Assembly (NCBI RefSeq): GCF_001296025.1
Contig: NZ_LJHV01000009.1
Location: forward strand, 1-64,000
Length of the DNA: 64,000 nt
Origin: Porphyrobacter sp. AAP60
Lineage (GTDB): Bacteria; Pseudomonadota; Alphaproteobacteria; Sphingomonadales; Sphingomonadaceae
Reading direction: 5' to 3'
The notes beneath the pieces were generated by a model. That model was given only the letters and a program-made list of their open reading frames with translations. It did no database searches and was not told the DNA's origin. Each line of letters starts with the position of its first letter. Position 1 is the stretch's first letter. This document shows positions 38,265-47,949 of this stretch, one piece after another. Made by a program: the position numbers and the translations under genes.

Positions 38265-38687
38265 TCAGCCGACGATTTCTTCCGGCTTGAAGAAGAACGC
38301 GATTTCGATCGCGGCGTTTTCTTCGCTGTCCGAGCCGTGGACGGTGTTTTCACCGATCGACAGCGCCAGTTCCTTGCGGATCGTGCCCGAAGCGGCATCG
38401 GCCGGGTTGGTCGCGCCCATCACTTCGCGGTTCTTGGCAACAGCGTCTTCGCCTTCCAGAACCTGCACAACCACCGGCTCGCTCATCATGAAATCGACCA
38501 GTTCGCCGAAGAACGGACGTTCGCGGTGCACGCCGTAGAAACCTTCGGCCTGTTCGCGGGTCATGTGGATGCGCTTCGACGCGACAACGCGCAGGCCGGC
38601 GTCTTCCAGCATCTTGGTGACCGCACCGGTCAGGTTGCGGCGCGTGGCATCGGGCTTGATGATCGAAAAGGTGCGGGTAACCGCCAT
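38265..38687 (-). CDS. ndk: Nucleoside diphosphate kinase
   Basis: Ndk equilibrates nucleoside triphosphate pools through a phosphohistidine. The 140-residue protein is the standard length, starting [17 protein letters not shown] with the ATP-binding pattern and containing the catalytic histidine in ENTVHGSDS. An AGGAGCT-type ribosome site precedes the ATG. The 139-bp gap to the lipoprotein behind it holds no gene and presumably the promoter. Confidence 0.97.
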   Translation of the reverse strand: MAVTRTFSIIKPDATRRNLTGAVTKMLEDAGLRVVASKRIHMTREQAEGFYGVHRERPFFGELVDFMMSEPVVVQVLEGEDAVAKNREVMGATNPADAASGTIRKELALSIGENTVHGSDSEENAAIEIAFFFKPEEIVG

Positions 38688-38826
38688 GATAAGCTCCTGT
38701 GAACGTCTTTTTAGGGAAGAGGTATTGGCCGCGCCCGTAGATGTTGCGCTGCAAAATGGCAAGCGCCCGCGCACAGGCGCAGCGCGCGGGGCGCTGGCAT
38801 CGCAAAAACGGCGTCCCGAAGCGGGA

Positions 38827-39333
38827 TCAGCGCTTTGTCTGGCTGCCGATGATGATCTGGCCGGAGGTCGGCTCACCACTGGTAGCGGTGACTGACAGGC
38901 TCGATCCGTCGCTTTCGCGCTTGCCCGCGATCATTGTGGTGCCGTTGGTGTTCATTTCCAATTCGATGTCGAACCCTGCCGATTTGGCCTGTTCGCGGTA
39001 ATGCGCGATAACCGCGTCCGGTTTGGCATCGGTTTCGAACATCACCATCGTGCCTTGCCCGTCGGGCTGGTTGACCACGGTGCTGGTGACCACCTTAGTG
39101 CCCGCAAGCAGGCTGAAGCCGCCGGGCAGATTGACCGGCACATCGCTGCCCGATCGCAAGGTGGCGGTGCCATCCTCGCCCCTGATCGTCATACTGGTTT
39201 CGCCAGTATCCTTGTCGATGGTGTACTCGGCCTTGTCGCCCTCTTCGGTGGTGAATTCGCCCGAGGTTTCCGACCCGCAGGCGGAAAGCGCCATGGCGGC
39301 CACGCTTGCCAGCGCCAATCCCGAATTACGCAT
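38827..39333 (-). CDS. Putative lipoprotein
   Basis: The 168-residue product starts [20 protein letters not shown], a signal peptide with the lipobox SAC. The mature part is rich in Thr, Gly and charged residues and reads like a small beta protein ([50 protein letters not shown]). The second segment resembles sequences in periplasmic proteins that bind no obvious ligand. The family was not recognised. A TTG/ATG five codons upstream is less likely since GGGG is better placed for 39333. Confidence 0.72.
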   Translation of the reverse strand: MRNSGLALASVAAMALSACGSETSGEFTTEEGDKAEYTIDKDTGETSMTIRGEDGTATLRSGSDVPVNLPGGFSLLAGTKVVTSTVVNQPDGQGTMVMFETDAKPDAVIAHYREQAKSAGFDIELEMNTNGTTMIAGKRESDGSSLSVTATSGEPTSGQIIIGSQTKR

Positions 39334-39395
39334 TTGCTTGTCCCCCAATCACAAGGTCACGCAGCATCACCGATCACGCGGAAGGGTGCAAGCCC

Positions 39396-39830
39396 CTAAC
39401 CCTTCTTCATCCAACGCCCGTCCTGCTGTTCGAAATAGGCGCGCTCCACATCCGCGCGGCCATCCTGCGCGCGCCATGCCTGCCGGGCGGCGGGGGCAGC
39501 ATCGGGCGGGAATAACAGGAACACGCGGCCAAAAGCGTCGGTATCGCGGAACGCGCCATCGGCCAGGATCAGGTGGGTCGCACCATTGCGCGCGTTGATT
39601 TCGGCAGACAGCAGGATCGGCTGGGCTTCGCCCCCCGGCGCATCTGCCTCGCCATTGGCAAGGAAGCTTTCCGGCCCGGCCTGCCACAATGCGCGGGATA
39701 TGGCAGCGCGCTGATCGGGATCGCCTGACACGACCAGCAGCCGCGCGCCCTCCCCCAGCACCCGCTTGGCGATCAGCGCGACGACCTTTTCGACCGGATC
39801 ATCAGTATATTGCCAGAAATCAAGTTTCAT
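39396..39830 (-). CDS. holC: DNA polymerase III subunit chi
   Basis: Chi links the polymerase III clamp loader to SSB. The 144-residue protein matches HolC: it starts [25 protein letters not shown], has [20 protein letters not shown] and the conserved [10 protein letters not shown] and [21 protein letters not shown] segments. The ATG overlaps the stop of the upstream 49-codon DUF2256 gene. It is last in the pepA-DUF2256-holC run. Confidence 0.93.
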   Translation of the reverse strand: MKLDFWQYTDDPVEKVVALIAKRVLGEGARLLVVSGDPDQRAAISRALWQAGPESFLANGEADAPGGEAQPILLSAEINARNGATHLILADGAFRDTDAFGRVFLLFPPDAAPAARQAWRAQDGRADVERAYFEQQDGRWMKKG

Positions 39831-39976
39831 GAGGCGGACTTAGAACGTCGGCAGCGGTCGGAACAATACTTCACATTGTCCCAATCCCGCTCCCACTTCT
39901 TGCGCCACGCAAATGGCAAACCGCAGGCGAGGCAGGTCTTGGTCGGCAGGTCGGATTTGCGCCTCATCTTGGGCAT
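39827..39976 (-). CDS. DUF2256 small zinc-finger-like protein
   Basis: A 49-codon gene hidden between pepA and holC encodes [15 protein letters not shown]...[14 protein letters not shown]...YCSDRCRR, the DUF2256 pattern with two Cys pairs (CLAC and CSDRC) that would bind one zinc. It starts 13 bp after the pepA stop and its TGA overlaps the holC ATG as ATGA, which supports it being real and translated. DUF2256 genes are often found beside photolyase genes; here the neighbour is the clamp-loader chi. Function is unknown. Confidence 0.85.
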   Translation of the reverse strand: MPKMRRKSDLPTKTCLACGLPFAWRKKWERDWDNVKYCSDRCRRSKSAS

Positions 39977-39988
39977 GAGGCGCGCTCC

Positions 39989-41449
39989 TTACTTTTCGAC
40001 CACATCCCGCACGAACTGGTCGAGCAGGCGCGCGCCGTATCCCGTCGCGCCCTTGTCCCAGGTGTGGCCCGGCTTGTTCGACCAGACCATGCCCGCGATG
40101 TCGAGGTGCGCCCACGGGGTGCCGTTCTTGATGAAGCGTTGCAGGAACTGCGCCGCGGTGATCGATCCGGCTTCGCGCGGGCCGACATTCTTGATGTCTG
40201 CAATCGGCGAATCGATCAGCTTGTCGTAATTCGCGCCCAGCGGCATCCGCCACAGCTTGTCGCCGGTGGCCTTGCCCGCTGCGGTCAGCTGCTCGGCCAG
40301 CGTATCGTCATTGGCGAACATGCCGCCATGTTCATTGCCCAGCGCAATGATCATCGCGCCGGTCAGCGTGGCGAGATCGACGATCCGCGCTGCATCATAC
40401 TGTTCCTGCGCCCAATGCAGCGCGTCACACAGCACCAGCCGCCCTTCGGCATCGGTGTTGAGCACTTCGACCGTCTGCCCGCTCATGGTGGTGACGACAT
40501 CGCCGGGGCGCTGCGCCATGCCATCGGGCATGTTCTCAACCAGCCCCATCACGCCGATCACGTTGGCCTTGGCCTTGCGGCTGACGAGTGCGAGCATTGC
40601 GCCGGCGACTGCCCCTGCACCGCCCATGTCCCACTTCATATCTTCCATGCCCGGCGGCGGCTTCAGGGAAATGCCGCCGGTATCGAAGGTGACACCCTTG
40701 CCGACAAACACAGTCGGCTTGTCACCCGCTGCGCCGCCATTCCAGCGGATCGCGATCAGTTTCGATTCACGTTCAGACCCGCGCCCCACGCCGACCAGCG
40801 CGCCCATGCCGAGCGATTCCATCTCGGCTTCGCCCAGCACGGTGATTTCCGCCCCGGTGCCTTCAAAGGCTTTCTGGCAGGCGACAACGAAGGTTTCGGG
40901 ATAGATGATGTTGGCCGGCTCGGTCACCAGCGTGCGGGTGAATTCCACGCCCTTGGCCAATGCGGCTTCGCGTTCCCATGCGGCTTCGGTGCCTTCGGGA
41001 GCGCCGGTTACGTGGACTGTTTCAAGGCTCGGCTTCTTGTCGGCGGCCAGCTTGGTGCGGTAGGCATCATGGCGCCAGCCGCGCAGGCGCACGCCCAGCA
41101 GCACGGCAGCCGCTTCATCGGCAGACAGGCCCGCCTGCCCCAGATCGAGCACCATCGCCTTTTCGGTCGATACCAGAAACTTCGCTGTCAGCGCCGCGCC
41201 CGCACGCTCGCAATCCATCCGCCGGTCAGCACCGTCAGCCTCGCCCGCCCCTGCCAGCGCGATCCGCTTGACCGCGCCATCAACGCTGGCAAAGCCTTCG
41301 AACACCTGCCCGGCGCGTCCGGTAAAGCGCGATGCCGCCGCGCCTTCGACCAGTGCCGGTTCCAACCCGGCAAGGGCAGCGCCCTGATTGACCACACGTG
41401 CGATCAGACGGACAGCGGCAGGCGGGGTGGAGGTGAAGAGGATCTGCAT
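39989..41449 (-). CDS. pepA: Leucyl aminopeptidase, M17 family
   Basis: PepA removes N-terminal residues from peptides using two metal ions. The 486-residue protein has the signature NTDAEGRLVLCDAL and the metal-binding region VFVGKGVTFDTGGISLKP, with D and E ligands in the DMGGAGAVAG area. It is cytoplasmic, with no signal. In some bacteria PepA also binds DNA at recombination sites, but nothing here indicates that. It is divergent from lptD. Confidence 0.96.
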   Translation of the reverse strand: MQILFTSTPPAAVRLIARVVNQGAALAGLEPALVEGAAASRFTGRAGQVFEGFASVDGAVKRIALAGAGEADGADRRMDCERAGAALTAKFLVSTEKAMVLDLGQAGLSADEAAAVLLGVRLRGWRHDAYRTKLAADKKPSLETVHVTGAPEGTEAAWEREAALAKGVEFTRTLVTEPANIIYPETFVVACQKAFEGTGAEITVLGEAEMESLGMGALVGVGRGSERESKLIAIRWNGGAAGDKPTVFVGKGVTFDTGGISLKPPPGMEDMKWDMGGAGAVAGAMLALVSRKAKANVIGVMGLVENMPDGMAQRPGDVVTTMSGQTVEVLNTDAEGRLVLCDALHWAQEQYDAARIVDLATLTGAMIIALGNEHGGMFANDDTLAEQLTAAGKATGDKLWRMPLGANYDKLIDSPIADIKNVGPREAGSITAAQFLQRFIKNGTPWAHLDIAGMVWSNKPGHTWDKGATGYGARLLDQFVRDVVEK

Positions 41450-41600
41450 GGGTTCTCCGCAAGAATGGGGTCACAACGCCAAAACCGATGCGCACGCCAG
41501 CCTGATGCGCGGACCGCCTGTTCGGCAGCCGCGACAAGCCGCGCGCACGGGGGCGCAAACGCGATTGCGATTAGGCGCGAGCGGTGCAATAGGCAAGGCC

Positions 41601-43895
41601 ATGTCGGGAAGCTCGTCGATCGCATCGCGGATGCATGTCACCGCAGGCTCGCGCTTCCCGGCTCGGGCGGCGGTGTCGTGTGCTGTGCTTGCGCTGCTGG
41701 GCTTGGCCGCGCCGCTGGCCGCGCAGGAACAAGCAACCGCCCCCCAAATCTTGGGCGAAACCGCTGCTGCGCCCGCACCCGCCGATCAGCCACGCGCAAT
41801 CGATTTCGAGGCGAGCGAGCTTTCCTACAACAACGAAACCGAAACCGTCACCGCCAGCGGCAATGTGATCCTGCGATCCGAAGACCGGTCAGTACGGGCG
41901 GACGCGGTGACGTGGGATCGCCGCAGCGGGCAGATCCTCGCAACCGGTAATGTGCGGCTGGTGGACGAGGCGGGCAACCAGCTTTTCACCGATCAGGTCG
42001 AGCTGACCGAAGAATTCGACACAGGCGCGATGAGCGAGCTGCTGATCGCCCTGCGCGCAGGCGGCCGCCTAGCCGCAAGATCGGCGCAGCGCGGGGCCGA
42101 TGGCGTCGCCGTGCTGAACGACGCTGCCTATACCGCCTGCCCGGTCGTCGATGCCGAAGGCTGCGCCGCCGATCCCAGCTGGCGCATCACCGCCAAGCGG
42201 GTGACCTATGACCAGAACACCAGCATCGTCAGTTTTTCTGGCGCAATGCTGGAATTGTTCGGTGCGCGCATCCTGCCGCTGCCGGGTCTCGGCTTTCGCA
42301 CCGATGGCAAAGGCACGTCCGGCTTCCTGATCCCCGACGTGCGCGTCACACAGGTCAACGGGCTGGAGCTGACCGGCGAATATTACTGGCGCCTTGATGA
42401 TAACAAGGATCTGACGCTGGGCGCCTATGTGTTTTCCAACGTCGCCCCGATGGCGAGCGCAAAATGGCGGCACCTGACCGAAAAGGGTGCCTACCAGATC
42501 ACCGGCTATGCCACAGCCAGTGACCGGTCGACCGACTTTACCGGCGCGGACAGTTTTCAAAGCGACCCGCGCGGCTATCTGGATGCCAACGGCCGTTTCC
42601 AGTTCTCGCCCGACTGGAGCCTGACCGGATCGATCCGCCTGGCCAGTGATCGCACCTTCCTGCGCCGCTATGATATCAGCCGCGATGACCGGCTGCGTTC
42701 GACCATCGATCTGGAACGCATCACCGATAATTCCTACCTCTCGATCGCGGGCTGGGCGACGCAGACGTTGCGGCTGAATGCCGATCAGGGGCAGGTGCCA
42801 CTGGCGCTCCCCGCGATCGATTTCCGCCAGAAGCTTGCCGATCCGGTGCTGGGCGGGAATGTGATGTTCCAGGCCAACAGCCTGGCCCTGCTGCGCAAGG
42901 ACGGGCAGGATACCCAGCGTGCCTTTGCCGGGGTGCAGTGGGATATGAAGCGGCTGACCGGCATGGGTCAGGTCGTCACGCTGACAGCGCTGGCCCGCGG
43001 CGATGTTTACAACACCGACAATGTGCTTGCGACCAGCACCGCCATTTATCGCGGCAATGAAGGCTGGACCACCCGCGGCATCGCCACCGCCGCGCTCGAT
43101 ATCGAATGGCCGTTCGTGGGCGAGGCATTCGGCGGCACGCAGGTGTTCAAACCGCGCCTGCAACTGGTTGCCAGCCCCAAGATCCGCAATCTGGCTGTGC
43201 CCAACGAAGATGCGCGCGCGATCGATCTTGAAGATTCCAACCTGTTCGCGCTCAACCGTTTCCCCGGTTATGACCGGGTGGAAGATGGCACCCGCGTCAC
43301 CTGGGGCGTGGATTGGGAATTGCAGCGCCCCGGCTGGCGCGTCAAATCGACCATCGGCCAATCCTTCCGCATCGAAGCCCCGCGCGATGATATCTTCCCC
43401 GAAGGCACGGGCCTGTCCGAACGGGTGTCGGATTTTGTCGGACGCACCGAAATCCGGTTCCGCAATCTGGTAAGCCTCACCCACCGGTTCCGGCTGGACA
43501 AGGACAATTTCACGGTCCGCCGCAACGAAATCGATGCTGCCATCGGTTCGCGCCGCACCTATCTCGAAGTCGGCTATCTGCGGCTGGATCGCAACATCGC
43601 CACGGTCGAGGATCTGCGCGACCGCGAAGAAGTGCGCGCTGCGGCCCGCATTGCCATCGGGCGCAAATGGTCGGTGTTCGGATCGGGCGTAGTCAACCTG
43701 ACCGATGCCGATGATGACCCGGTGTTCCTGCCCGACGGGTTCGAACCGATCCGCACCCGGCTTGGCGTGGCCTATCAGGATGACTGCATCGAATTCGGCG
43801 CAACCTGGCGGCGCGATTTCATCGATGCGGGCGATGCGCGGCGCGGCAATGCGTTTCAGGTGTTCTTCGCACTGCGTAATCTGGGGTTCCGTTAA
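41601..43895 (+). CDS. lptD: LPS assembly outer-membrane protein LptD
   Basis: LptD forms the outer-membrane barrel that inserts LPS, with LptE. The 764-residue protein has a signal peptide (ending near LAAPLAAQEQ), an OstA/LptA-like N-terminal jellyroll (IDFEASELSYNNETETVTASGNVILRS) and a large beta-barrel domain ending in the aromatic residue of FFALRNLGFR. I use the ATG at 41601 (MSGSSSIASRM); an ATG ten codons later is possible. It leads the lptD-surA-pdxA-rsmA cluster conserved in proteobacteria. Confidence 0.94.
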   Translation: MSGSSSIASRMHVTAGSRFPARAAVSCAVLALLGLAAPLAAQEQATAPQILGETAAAPAPADQPRAIDFEASELSYNNETETVTASGNVILRSEDRSVRADAVTWDRRSGQILATGNVRLVDEAGNQLFTDQVELTEEFDTGAMSELLIALRAGGRLAARSAQRGADGVAVLNDAAYTACPVVDAEGCAADPSWRITAKRVTYDQNTSIVSFSGAMLELFGARILPLPGLGFRTDGKGTSGFLIPDVRVTQVNGLELTGEYYWRLDDNKDLTLGAYVFSNVAPMASAKWRHLTEKGAYQITGYATASDRSTDFTGADSFQSDPRGYLDANGRFQFSPDWSLTGSIRLASDRTFLRRYDISRDDRLRSTIDLERITDNSYLSIAGWATQTLRLNADQGQVPLALPAIDFRQKLADPVLGGNVMFQANSLALLRKDGQDTQRAFAGVQWDMKRLTGMGQVVTLTALARGDVYNTDNVLATSTAIYRGNEGWTTRGIATAALDIEWPFVGEAFGGTQVFKPRLQLVASPKIRNLAVPNEDARAIDLEDSNLFALNRFPGYDRVEDGTRVTWGVDWELQRPGWRVKSTIGQSFRIEAPRDDIFPEGTGLSERVSDFVGRTEIRFRNLVSLTHRFRLDKDNFTVRRNEIDAAIGSRRTYLEVGYLRLDRNIATVEDLRDREEVRAAARIAIGRKWSVFGSGVVNLTDADDDPVFLPDGFEPIRTRLGVAYQDDCIEFGATWRRDFIDAGDARRGNAFQVFFALRNLGFR

Positions 43896-44069
43896 ACAGC
43901 ACGAATTGGCAGCGCCGGGAAATCGGGCTAAGGGCTGCGCAAGTGGCGGGGGGCCACGCCTTGGGGGATCGGGCGGAACTCAGCTTCCGTTCAGCCGATG
44001 CAGGGCAACGGCAAGGGGGCCCGCACCACTTGTAGGGCGGGATTTTACCGTAAGACGGGATTGAAACGA

Positions 44070-45443
44070 GTGAGTGTAAAGCTGTTGACCAAGACGCTGT
44101 TTACCAGAACCGGAACCGCGCTGGCCGCGATCGGGATGATCGGCCTTTCTGTCGCACCGGTTGCTTCCTCGGCGCAGACCGTGGCCGTTCCGACTGCGGA
44201 GAATCCTTTCGGTCTGCCCGAAGATATCACCTTGTTCGGCAAGGCCGATCCCGATCGCCGCACCGCCACCGCGGTGGTCAACGGCTATGTGATCACCGGC
44301 ACCGATATCGATCAGCGGGTTGCGCTGGTCACCGCCGCTTCCGACGCCGAAATCTCCGAGGAAGAAATGCTGCGCCTGCGCGTGCAGGTGCTGCGCAACC
44401 TGATCGACGAAACACTCAAGATCCAGGCCGCGGCCGCGGATGAGATGGCGGTGAAGCCCGAGGAGGTCCAACAGACCTACATCCAGCTGGCCGGCCAGAA
44501 CTTTGCAGGCGAACCCAAGAAGATGGACGAATACCTCGTTTCCATCGGATCCTCGCCCGCTTCGCTCAAGCGCCAGATCGAAGGCGAAGTGGCGTGGGAA
44601 AACCTGCTGCGCCGCAAGATCATGCCCTTCGTGAATGTGTCGGCGGAAGAAGTGAACGATTCGCTCAAGCGCATGAACGAAGCGCGCGGGACGGATGAAT
44701 ACCGTCTCGGCGAAATCTACCTTTCGGCCACCACCGAAAACCGCGCCGCCGTGCTCGCCAATGCACAGGCAATCGTCCAGCAATTGCAGCAGGGCGGCAG
44801 CTTTGTCGCCTATGCCCGCCAGTTTTCCGAAGCGACCACAGCGGTGGTCGGCGGCGACCTGGGCTGGGTGCGGCTGGGCCAATTGCCGTCGCAGCTTGGC
44901 GAAGCGGCCCGCACGATGCAGACGGGGCAATTGGTAGGCCCGATCGAAATTCCCGGCGGTTTTTCGATCCTTTACCTGATCAATAAGCGCCAGGTGCTGA
45001 TGGCCGACCCGGCCGAAGCCTTGCTCAGCCTCAAGCAGATCTCGATCAACTTTGCCCCCGGCATCACGCAGGATCAGGCCGAAGTACGGGTGAATGAATT
45101 CGCCGACTTCATCGAGGGCCTGCGCGGTTGCAGCGACGTGGAAGCGGGCGCGGCGAAGATCAACGCCGAAGTCGTCTCGAACGATAATATCAAGGCGGCC
45201 AACCTGCCCGCGCAGTTGCGCGACATCATTCTGGGCCTGCAAATCGGGCAGGCGACGCCGCCCTTTGGCGGAGTGCAGGAAGGCGTGCGCGTGCTGATGT
45301 TGTGCGGACGCGATGATCCGGCTGATACCGGCGGGCCGACCTTTGCCGCTGTGATGGACCAGATCGAGGAAGAGCGCGTCAACAAGCGCGCCCAGCGTTA
45401 CCTCCGAGATCTGCGCAACGACGCCTACATCGAATACAACTGA
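44070..45443 (+). CDS. surA: Periplasmic peptidyl-prolyl isomerase, SurA-like chaperone
   Basis: The 457-residue protein has a signal peptide (cleavage near SSAQTVA) and the SurA N-terminal domain (TATAVVNGYVITGTDIDQRV), one clear parvulin domain (YRLGEIYLS through FSEATTAVVGGDLGWVRLGQLP to GGFSILYLI) and a C-terminal part that is less clear. It would fold outer-membrane proteins including LptD. I place the start at a GTG (44070). The gap from lptD is 174 bp; the pdxA GTG follows its stop by two bases. Confidence 0.9.
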   Translation: MSVKLLTKTLFTRTGTALAAIGMIGLSVAPVASSAQTVAVPTAENPFGLPEDITLFGKADPDRRTATAVVNGYVITGTDIDQRVALVTAASDAEISEEEMLRLRVQVLRNLIDETLKIQAAAADEMAVKPEEVQQTYIQLAGQNFAGEPKKMDEYLVSIGSSPASLKRQIEGEVAWENLLRRKIMPFVNVSAEEVNDSLKRMNEARGTDEYRLGEIYLSATTENRAAVLANAQAIVQQLQQGGSFVAYARQFSEATTAVVGGDLGWVRLGQLPSQLGEAARTMQTGQLVGPIEIPGGFSILYLINKRQVLMADPAEALLSLKQISINFAPGITQDQAEVRVNEFADFIEGLRGCSDVEAGAAKINAEVVSNDNIKAANLPAQLRDIILGLQIGQATPPFGGVQEGVRVLMLCGRDDPADTGGPTFAAVMDQIEEERVNKRAQRYLRDLRNDAYIEYN

Positions 45444-45445
45444 CC

Positions 45446-46453
45446 GTGGCTGGCGCCCCGCTGGCGATATCGCTCGGCGATCCGGCGGGGATCGGGCCGG
45501 AGGTCATTCTGGGGGCGTGGGCGCGGCTGCGGGCTGAACGGCGCGCGCCGCCGGCCTTTGTGGTGGGCGGACCGGAGCTGCTGCGCAGCCTTGCCGAACG
45601 GATGGGGATCGACTGCACGATCGTGCCGATTGCCGATCCGGCGGAAGCGGTTTTCGCTGCGGCTGCAGGACTGCCGGTTCTGGCCGGTCTTGATGGCGCT
45701 TTGACCCCCGGCAAACCCTCTCCCGATGGCGCCAGGCTGGCCTTGGCGTCGCTCCAATGGGCGACAAAATTTGCCCTCTCCGAGGTCGCTGTAGGGCTGG
45801 TCACCGCGCCGGTGGCCAAGGGCGCGCTGGCCGCTATCGGCTGGGATTACCCCGGCCAGACCGAATTTCTCGCCGATGCTTGCGGCCAGCCATACCGCGA
45901 TGCGGTGATGATGCTGGCGGGGCCGAGTTTGCGCACTGTGCCGCTGACTGTCCACGTGCCTTTGGCCGAGGTGCCCGCGCTGCTTTCAGCCGAATTGATC
46001 ATCCACAAAGCGCGTATAGTTGCCGCCGGATTGCGGCGTGATTTCGGTGTGTTATCACCCAGACTTGCGATTGCCGCGTTGAACCCGCACGCCGGTGAAG
46101 GCGGCCAGTTCGGAGACGAGGAAGCGCGGCTGATCACCCCTGCCATCGCTGCCTTGCAGGCCGAAGGGATCGACGCCTTCGGCCCTGTTCCGGGCGACGC
46201 GCTGTTCACGCCGCGGGCACGGGCGGGCTATGACGCGGCCCTGTGCATGTATCACGATCAGGCGCTTATCCCCCTGAAAGCGCTGGAAGTTGATGATGGC
46301 GTGAACGTCACGCTGGGTCTGCCGATCATCCGCACATCACCCGATCATGGCACTGCCTTCGACATCGCCGGACAAGGCGTGGCCGATCCCGGCGCGATGG
46401 CGGCGGCGATTGTGATGGCGGCAGACATGGCAGCGGCGCGGGTAAACTCTTGA
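45446..46453 (+). CDS. pdxA: 4-hydroxythreonine-4-phosphate dehydrogenase
   Basis: PdxA oxidises 4-phosphohydroxy-L-threonine in pyridoxal phosphate synthesis. The 335-residue protein starts at a GTG and reads AGAPLAISLGDPAGIGPEVI, with the metal-binding YHDQALIPLK segment and the ending HGTAFDIAGQGVADP. The order surA-pdxA-rsmA is the classical one. Assignment is secure. Confidence 0.96.
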   Translation: MAGAPLAISLGDPAGIGPEVILGAWARLRAERRAPPAFVVGGPELLRSLAERMGIDCTIVPIADPAEAVFAAAAGLPVLAGLDGALTPGKPSPDGARLALASLQWATKFALSEVAVGLVTAPVAKGALAAIGWDYPGQTEFLADACGQPYRDAVMMLAGPSLRTVPLTVHVPLAEVPALLSAELIIHKARIVAAGLRRDFGVLSPRLAIAALNPHAGEGGQFGDEEARLITPAIAALQAEGIDAFGPVPGDALFTPRARAGYDAALCMYHDQALIPLKALEVDDGVNVTLGLPIIRTSPDHGTAFDIAGQGVADPGAMAAAIVMAADMAAARVNS

Positions 46454-46455
46454 GT

Positions 46456-46520
46456 CCGTTCGCCCCGAGCGTAGTCGAGAGGCCTGGCACTGGTGTCTCG
46501 ACTTCGCTCGACACGAACGG
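46456..46520. repeat. Dispersed inverted repeat, family B, copy 2
   Basis: A short copy with ends CCGTTCGCCCCGAGCGTAGT then CGAG, and CTCGACTTCGCTCGACACGA then ACGG. The outer sequence matches the other two copies and the inner arms differ by compensating changes, so pairing is kept. It separates pdxA from rsmA. Confidence 0.78.
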
Positions 46521-46533
46521 ATAAGGGAGTCTG

Positions 46534-47370
46534 ATGAGCATTATACTCCCCCCGATCCGTGACGTGATTCAACGCTACGGCCTTGCAGCCAGCAAGGCGC
46601 TGGGGCAGAATTTCCTGCTCGATGAACAGCTTCTGGCGCGCATCGCCGCGCTGCCTGGGGATTTGGCGGGGCAAGCCGTACTCGAAGTCGGACCCGGCCC
46701 CGGCGGGCTGACCCGCGCCTTGCTGCGCGCCGGAGCGCGGGTCACCGCGATCGAAATGGACCGCCGCTGCCTGCCAGCGCTGGCCGAGTTGAGCGAGAGC
46801 TTCCCCGGCCAACTCACTGTTATCGAAGGCGATGCGCTCAAGCTCGATCACAATGCGCTGATGAATGGAGAGCCATTCCACGTTTTGTCGAACCTGCCCT
46901 ACAACGTCGGCACCGCGCTGTTCGTGCGCTGGCTGGGCGGAGAAAGCTGGCCCCCGCTCTGGCAATCGCTCACCTTGATGTTCCAGCGCGAAGTGGCCGA
47001 CCGGATCGTGGCAAGCGCGGGGGAGGATGCCTATGGCCGTCTTGCTGTGCTCGCGCAGTGGCGCGCCGAGGCCCGCCTCGCGATGAAGGTCCACCGCAGC
47101 GCCTTTACCCCGCCGCCCAAGGTAATGAGCGCCATCGTCCACGTGACCCCTGCGCCCATGCCCGAAGGCGTGTCAGCCCGAATGCTCGAACGCCTGACCG
47201 AAGCCGCCTTCGGCCAGCGCCGCAAGATGCTGCGCCAGAGTTTGAAGGGCGTGCCAGGGGCACTGGAAGCCTTGGCATCGCTGGGAATCGACGAAACGCG
47301 GCGGGCGGAGACAGTCAGCGTTGATGAGTTCGTCAGCGTGGCGCGGGCACTTGGCGTTCGCAGTTCTTAG
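46534..47370 (+). CDS. rsmA: 16S rRNA (A1518/A1519) dimethyltransferase KsgA
   Basis: RsmA dimethylates two adenines in the 3' helix of 16S rRNA, a late step in small-subunit assembly. The 278-residue protein has the motif [11 protein letters not shown], the SAM site [12 protein letters not shown] and the catalytic NLPYNVGT. Its 3' end overlaps the convergent membrane protein gene by 38 bases. Confidence 0.97.
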   Translation: MSIILPPIRDVIQRYGLAASKALGQNFLLDEQLLARIAALPGDLAGQAVLEVGPGPGGLTRALLRAGARVTAIEMDRRCLPALAELSESFPGQLTVIEGDALKLDHNALMNGEPFHVLSNLPYNVGTALFVRWLGGESWPPLWQSLTLMFQREVADRIVASAGEDAYGRLAVLAQWRAEARLAMKVHRSAFTPPPKVMSAIVHVTPAPMPEGVSARMLERLTEAAFGQRRKMLRQSLKGVPGALEALASLGIDETRRAETVSVDEFVSVARALGVRSS

Positions 47371-47887
47371 ACAATTCGCGCACCAGTTCTGCGCGTTGCA
47401 GCATCAGATCCAGGATTTCCGACCTTTCCGCCGCCCATTCCATGATGGTGGAAAACATCAGGATTTCAATGCCATCAACGCCTTCCATCTGTATGCCATA
47501 TTCCTTGTGGAGCATGTCCCAATTGGCAGGCTCGACCGTCATCTTGTCGAACGGCAGGAACAGATCACGGCAACCATATTTGAACGGCGGCACGATCGAG
47601 AGGGTCAGCCCGTCAGAGTGCACGCCCACCGTCACCGGGGGGTGGCGGTGCGATTTGAGATCGCCCGACAGATGCCCCCAGCGAAAACCGGGCTGCGAGA
47701 TGCGCACCATGCCCGCCAGCTTTTTGGCCAGCGGCTGGCGCGGTTCGATAGCCGCATAAAGCAGTTCATACTCGCGCCAGCGCGAATTGCTGGCGTGAAT
47801 GATGTAAAACATCAGCCCGCCGAAGAAGGCGAGGCTGAGCATGCTGACAATCGCCATGTAAAGCTGTTCGAAAATCTCGCCCATCAT
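47333..47887 (-). CDS. Membrane-anchored protein of unknown function
   Basis: The 184-residue protein has an N-terminal hydrophobic segment (about residues 9-30: [22 protein letters not shown]) and then a soluble domain without recognised motifs ([51 protein letters not shown]). The second part resembles a PH-like beta domain at a loose level. It ends with two cysteines (CERQ and YGC). The stop lies inside rsmA, opposite strand. Confidence 0.7.
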   Translation of the reverse strand: MMGEIFEQLYMAIVSMLSLAFFGGLMFYIIHASNSRWREYELLYAAIEPRQPLAKKLAGMVRISQPGFRWGHLSGDLKSHRHPPVTVGVHSDGLTLSIVPPFKYGCRDLFLPFDKMTVEPANWDMLHKEYGIQMEGVDGIEILMFSTIMEWAAERSEILDLMLQRAELVRELSKNCERQVPAPR

Positions 47888-47949
47888 CCATTGCTCCGCC
47901 AGGGTCCGGCCTTTCGGCCAACCCTATGCGGAATCTATGGAAAAAGCGT

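Noticed and set aside
40064-41950. 628-codon open frame opposite pepA
   Set aside because: Antisense shadow extending over the divergent promoter region of pepA and lptD.
47902-47924. Hairpin with GGCC arms and a TTTC loop between glcB and the gene at 47333
   Set aside because: There is no T tract on either strand, so I do not call it a terminator; it may be a leader hairpin or chance.
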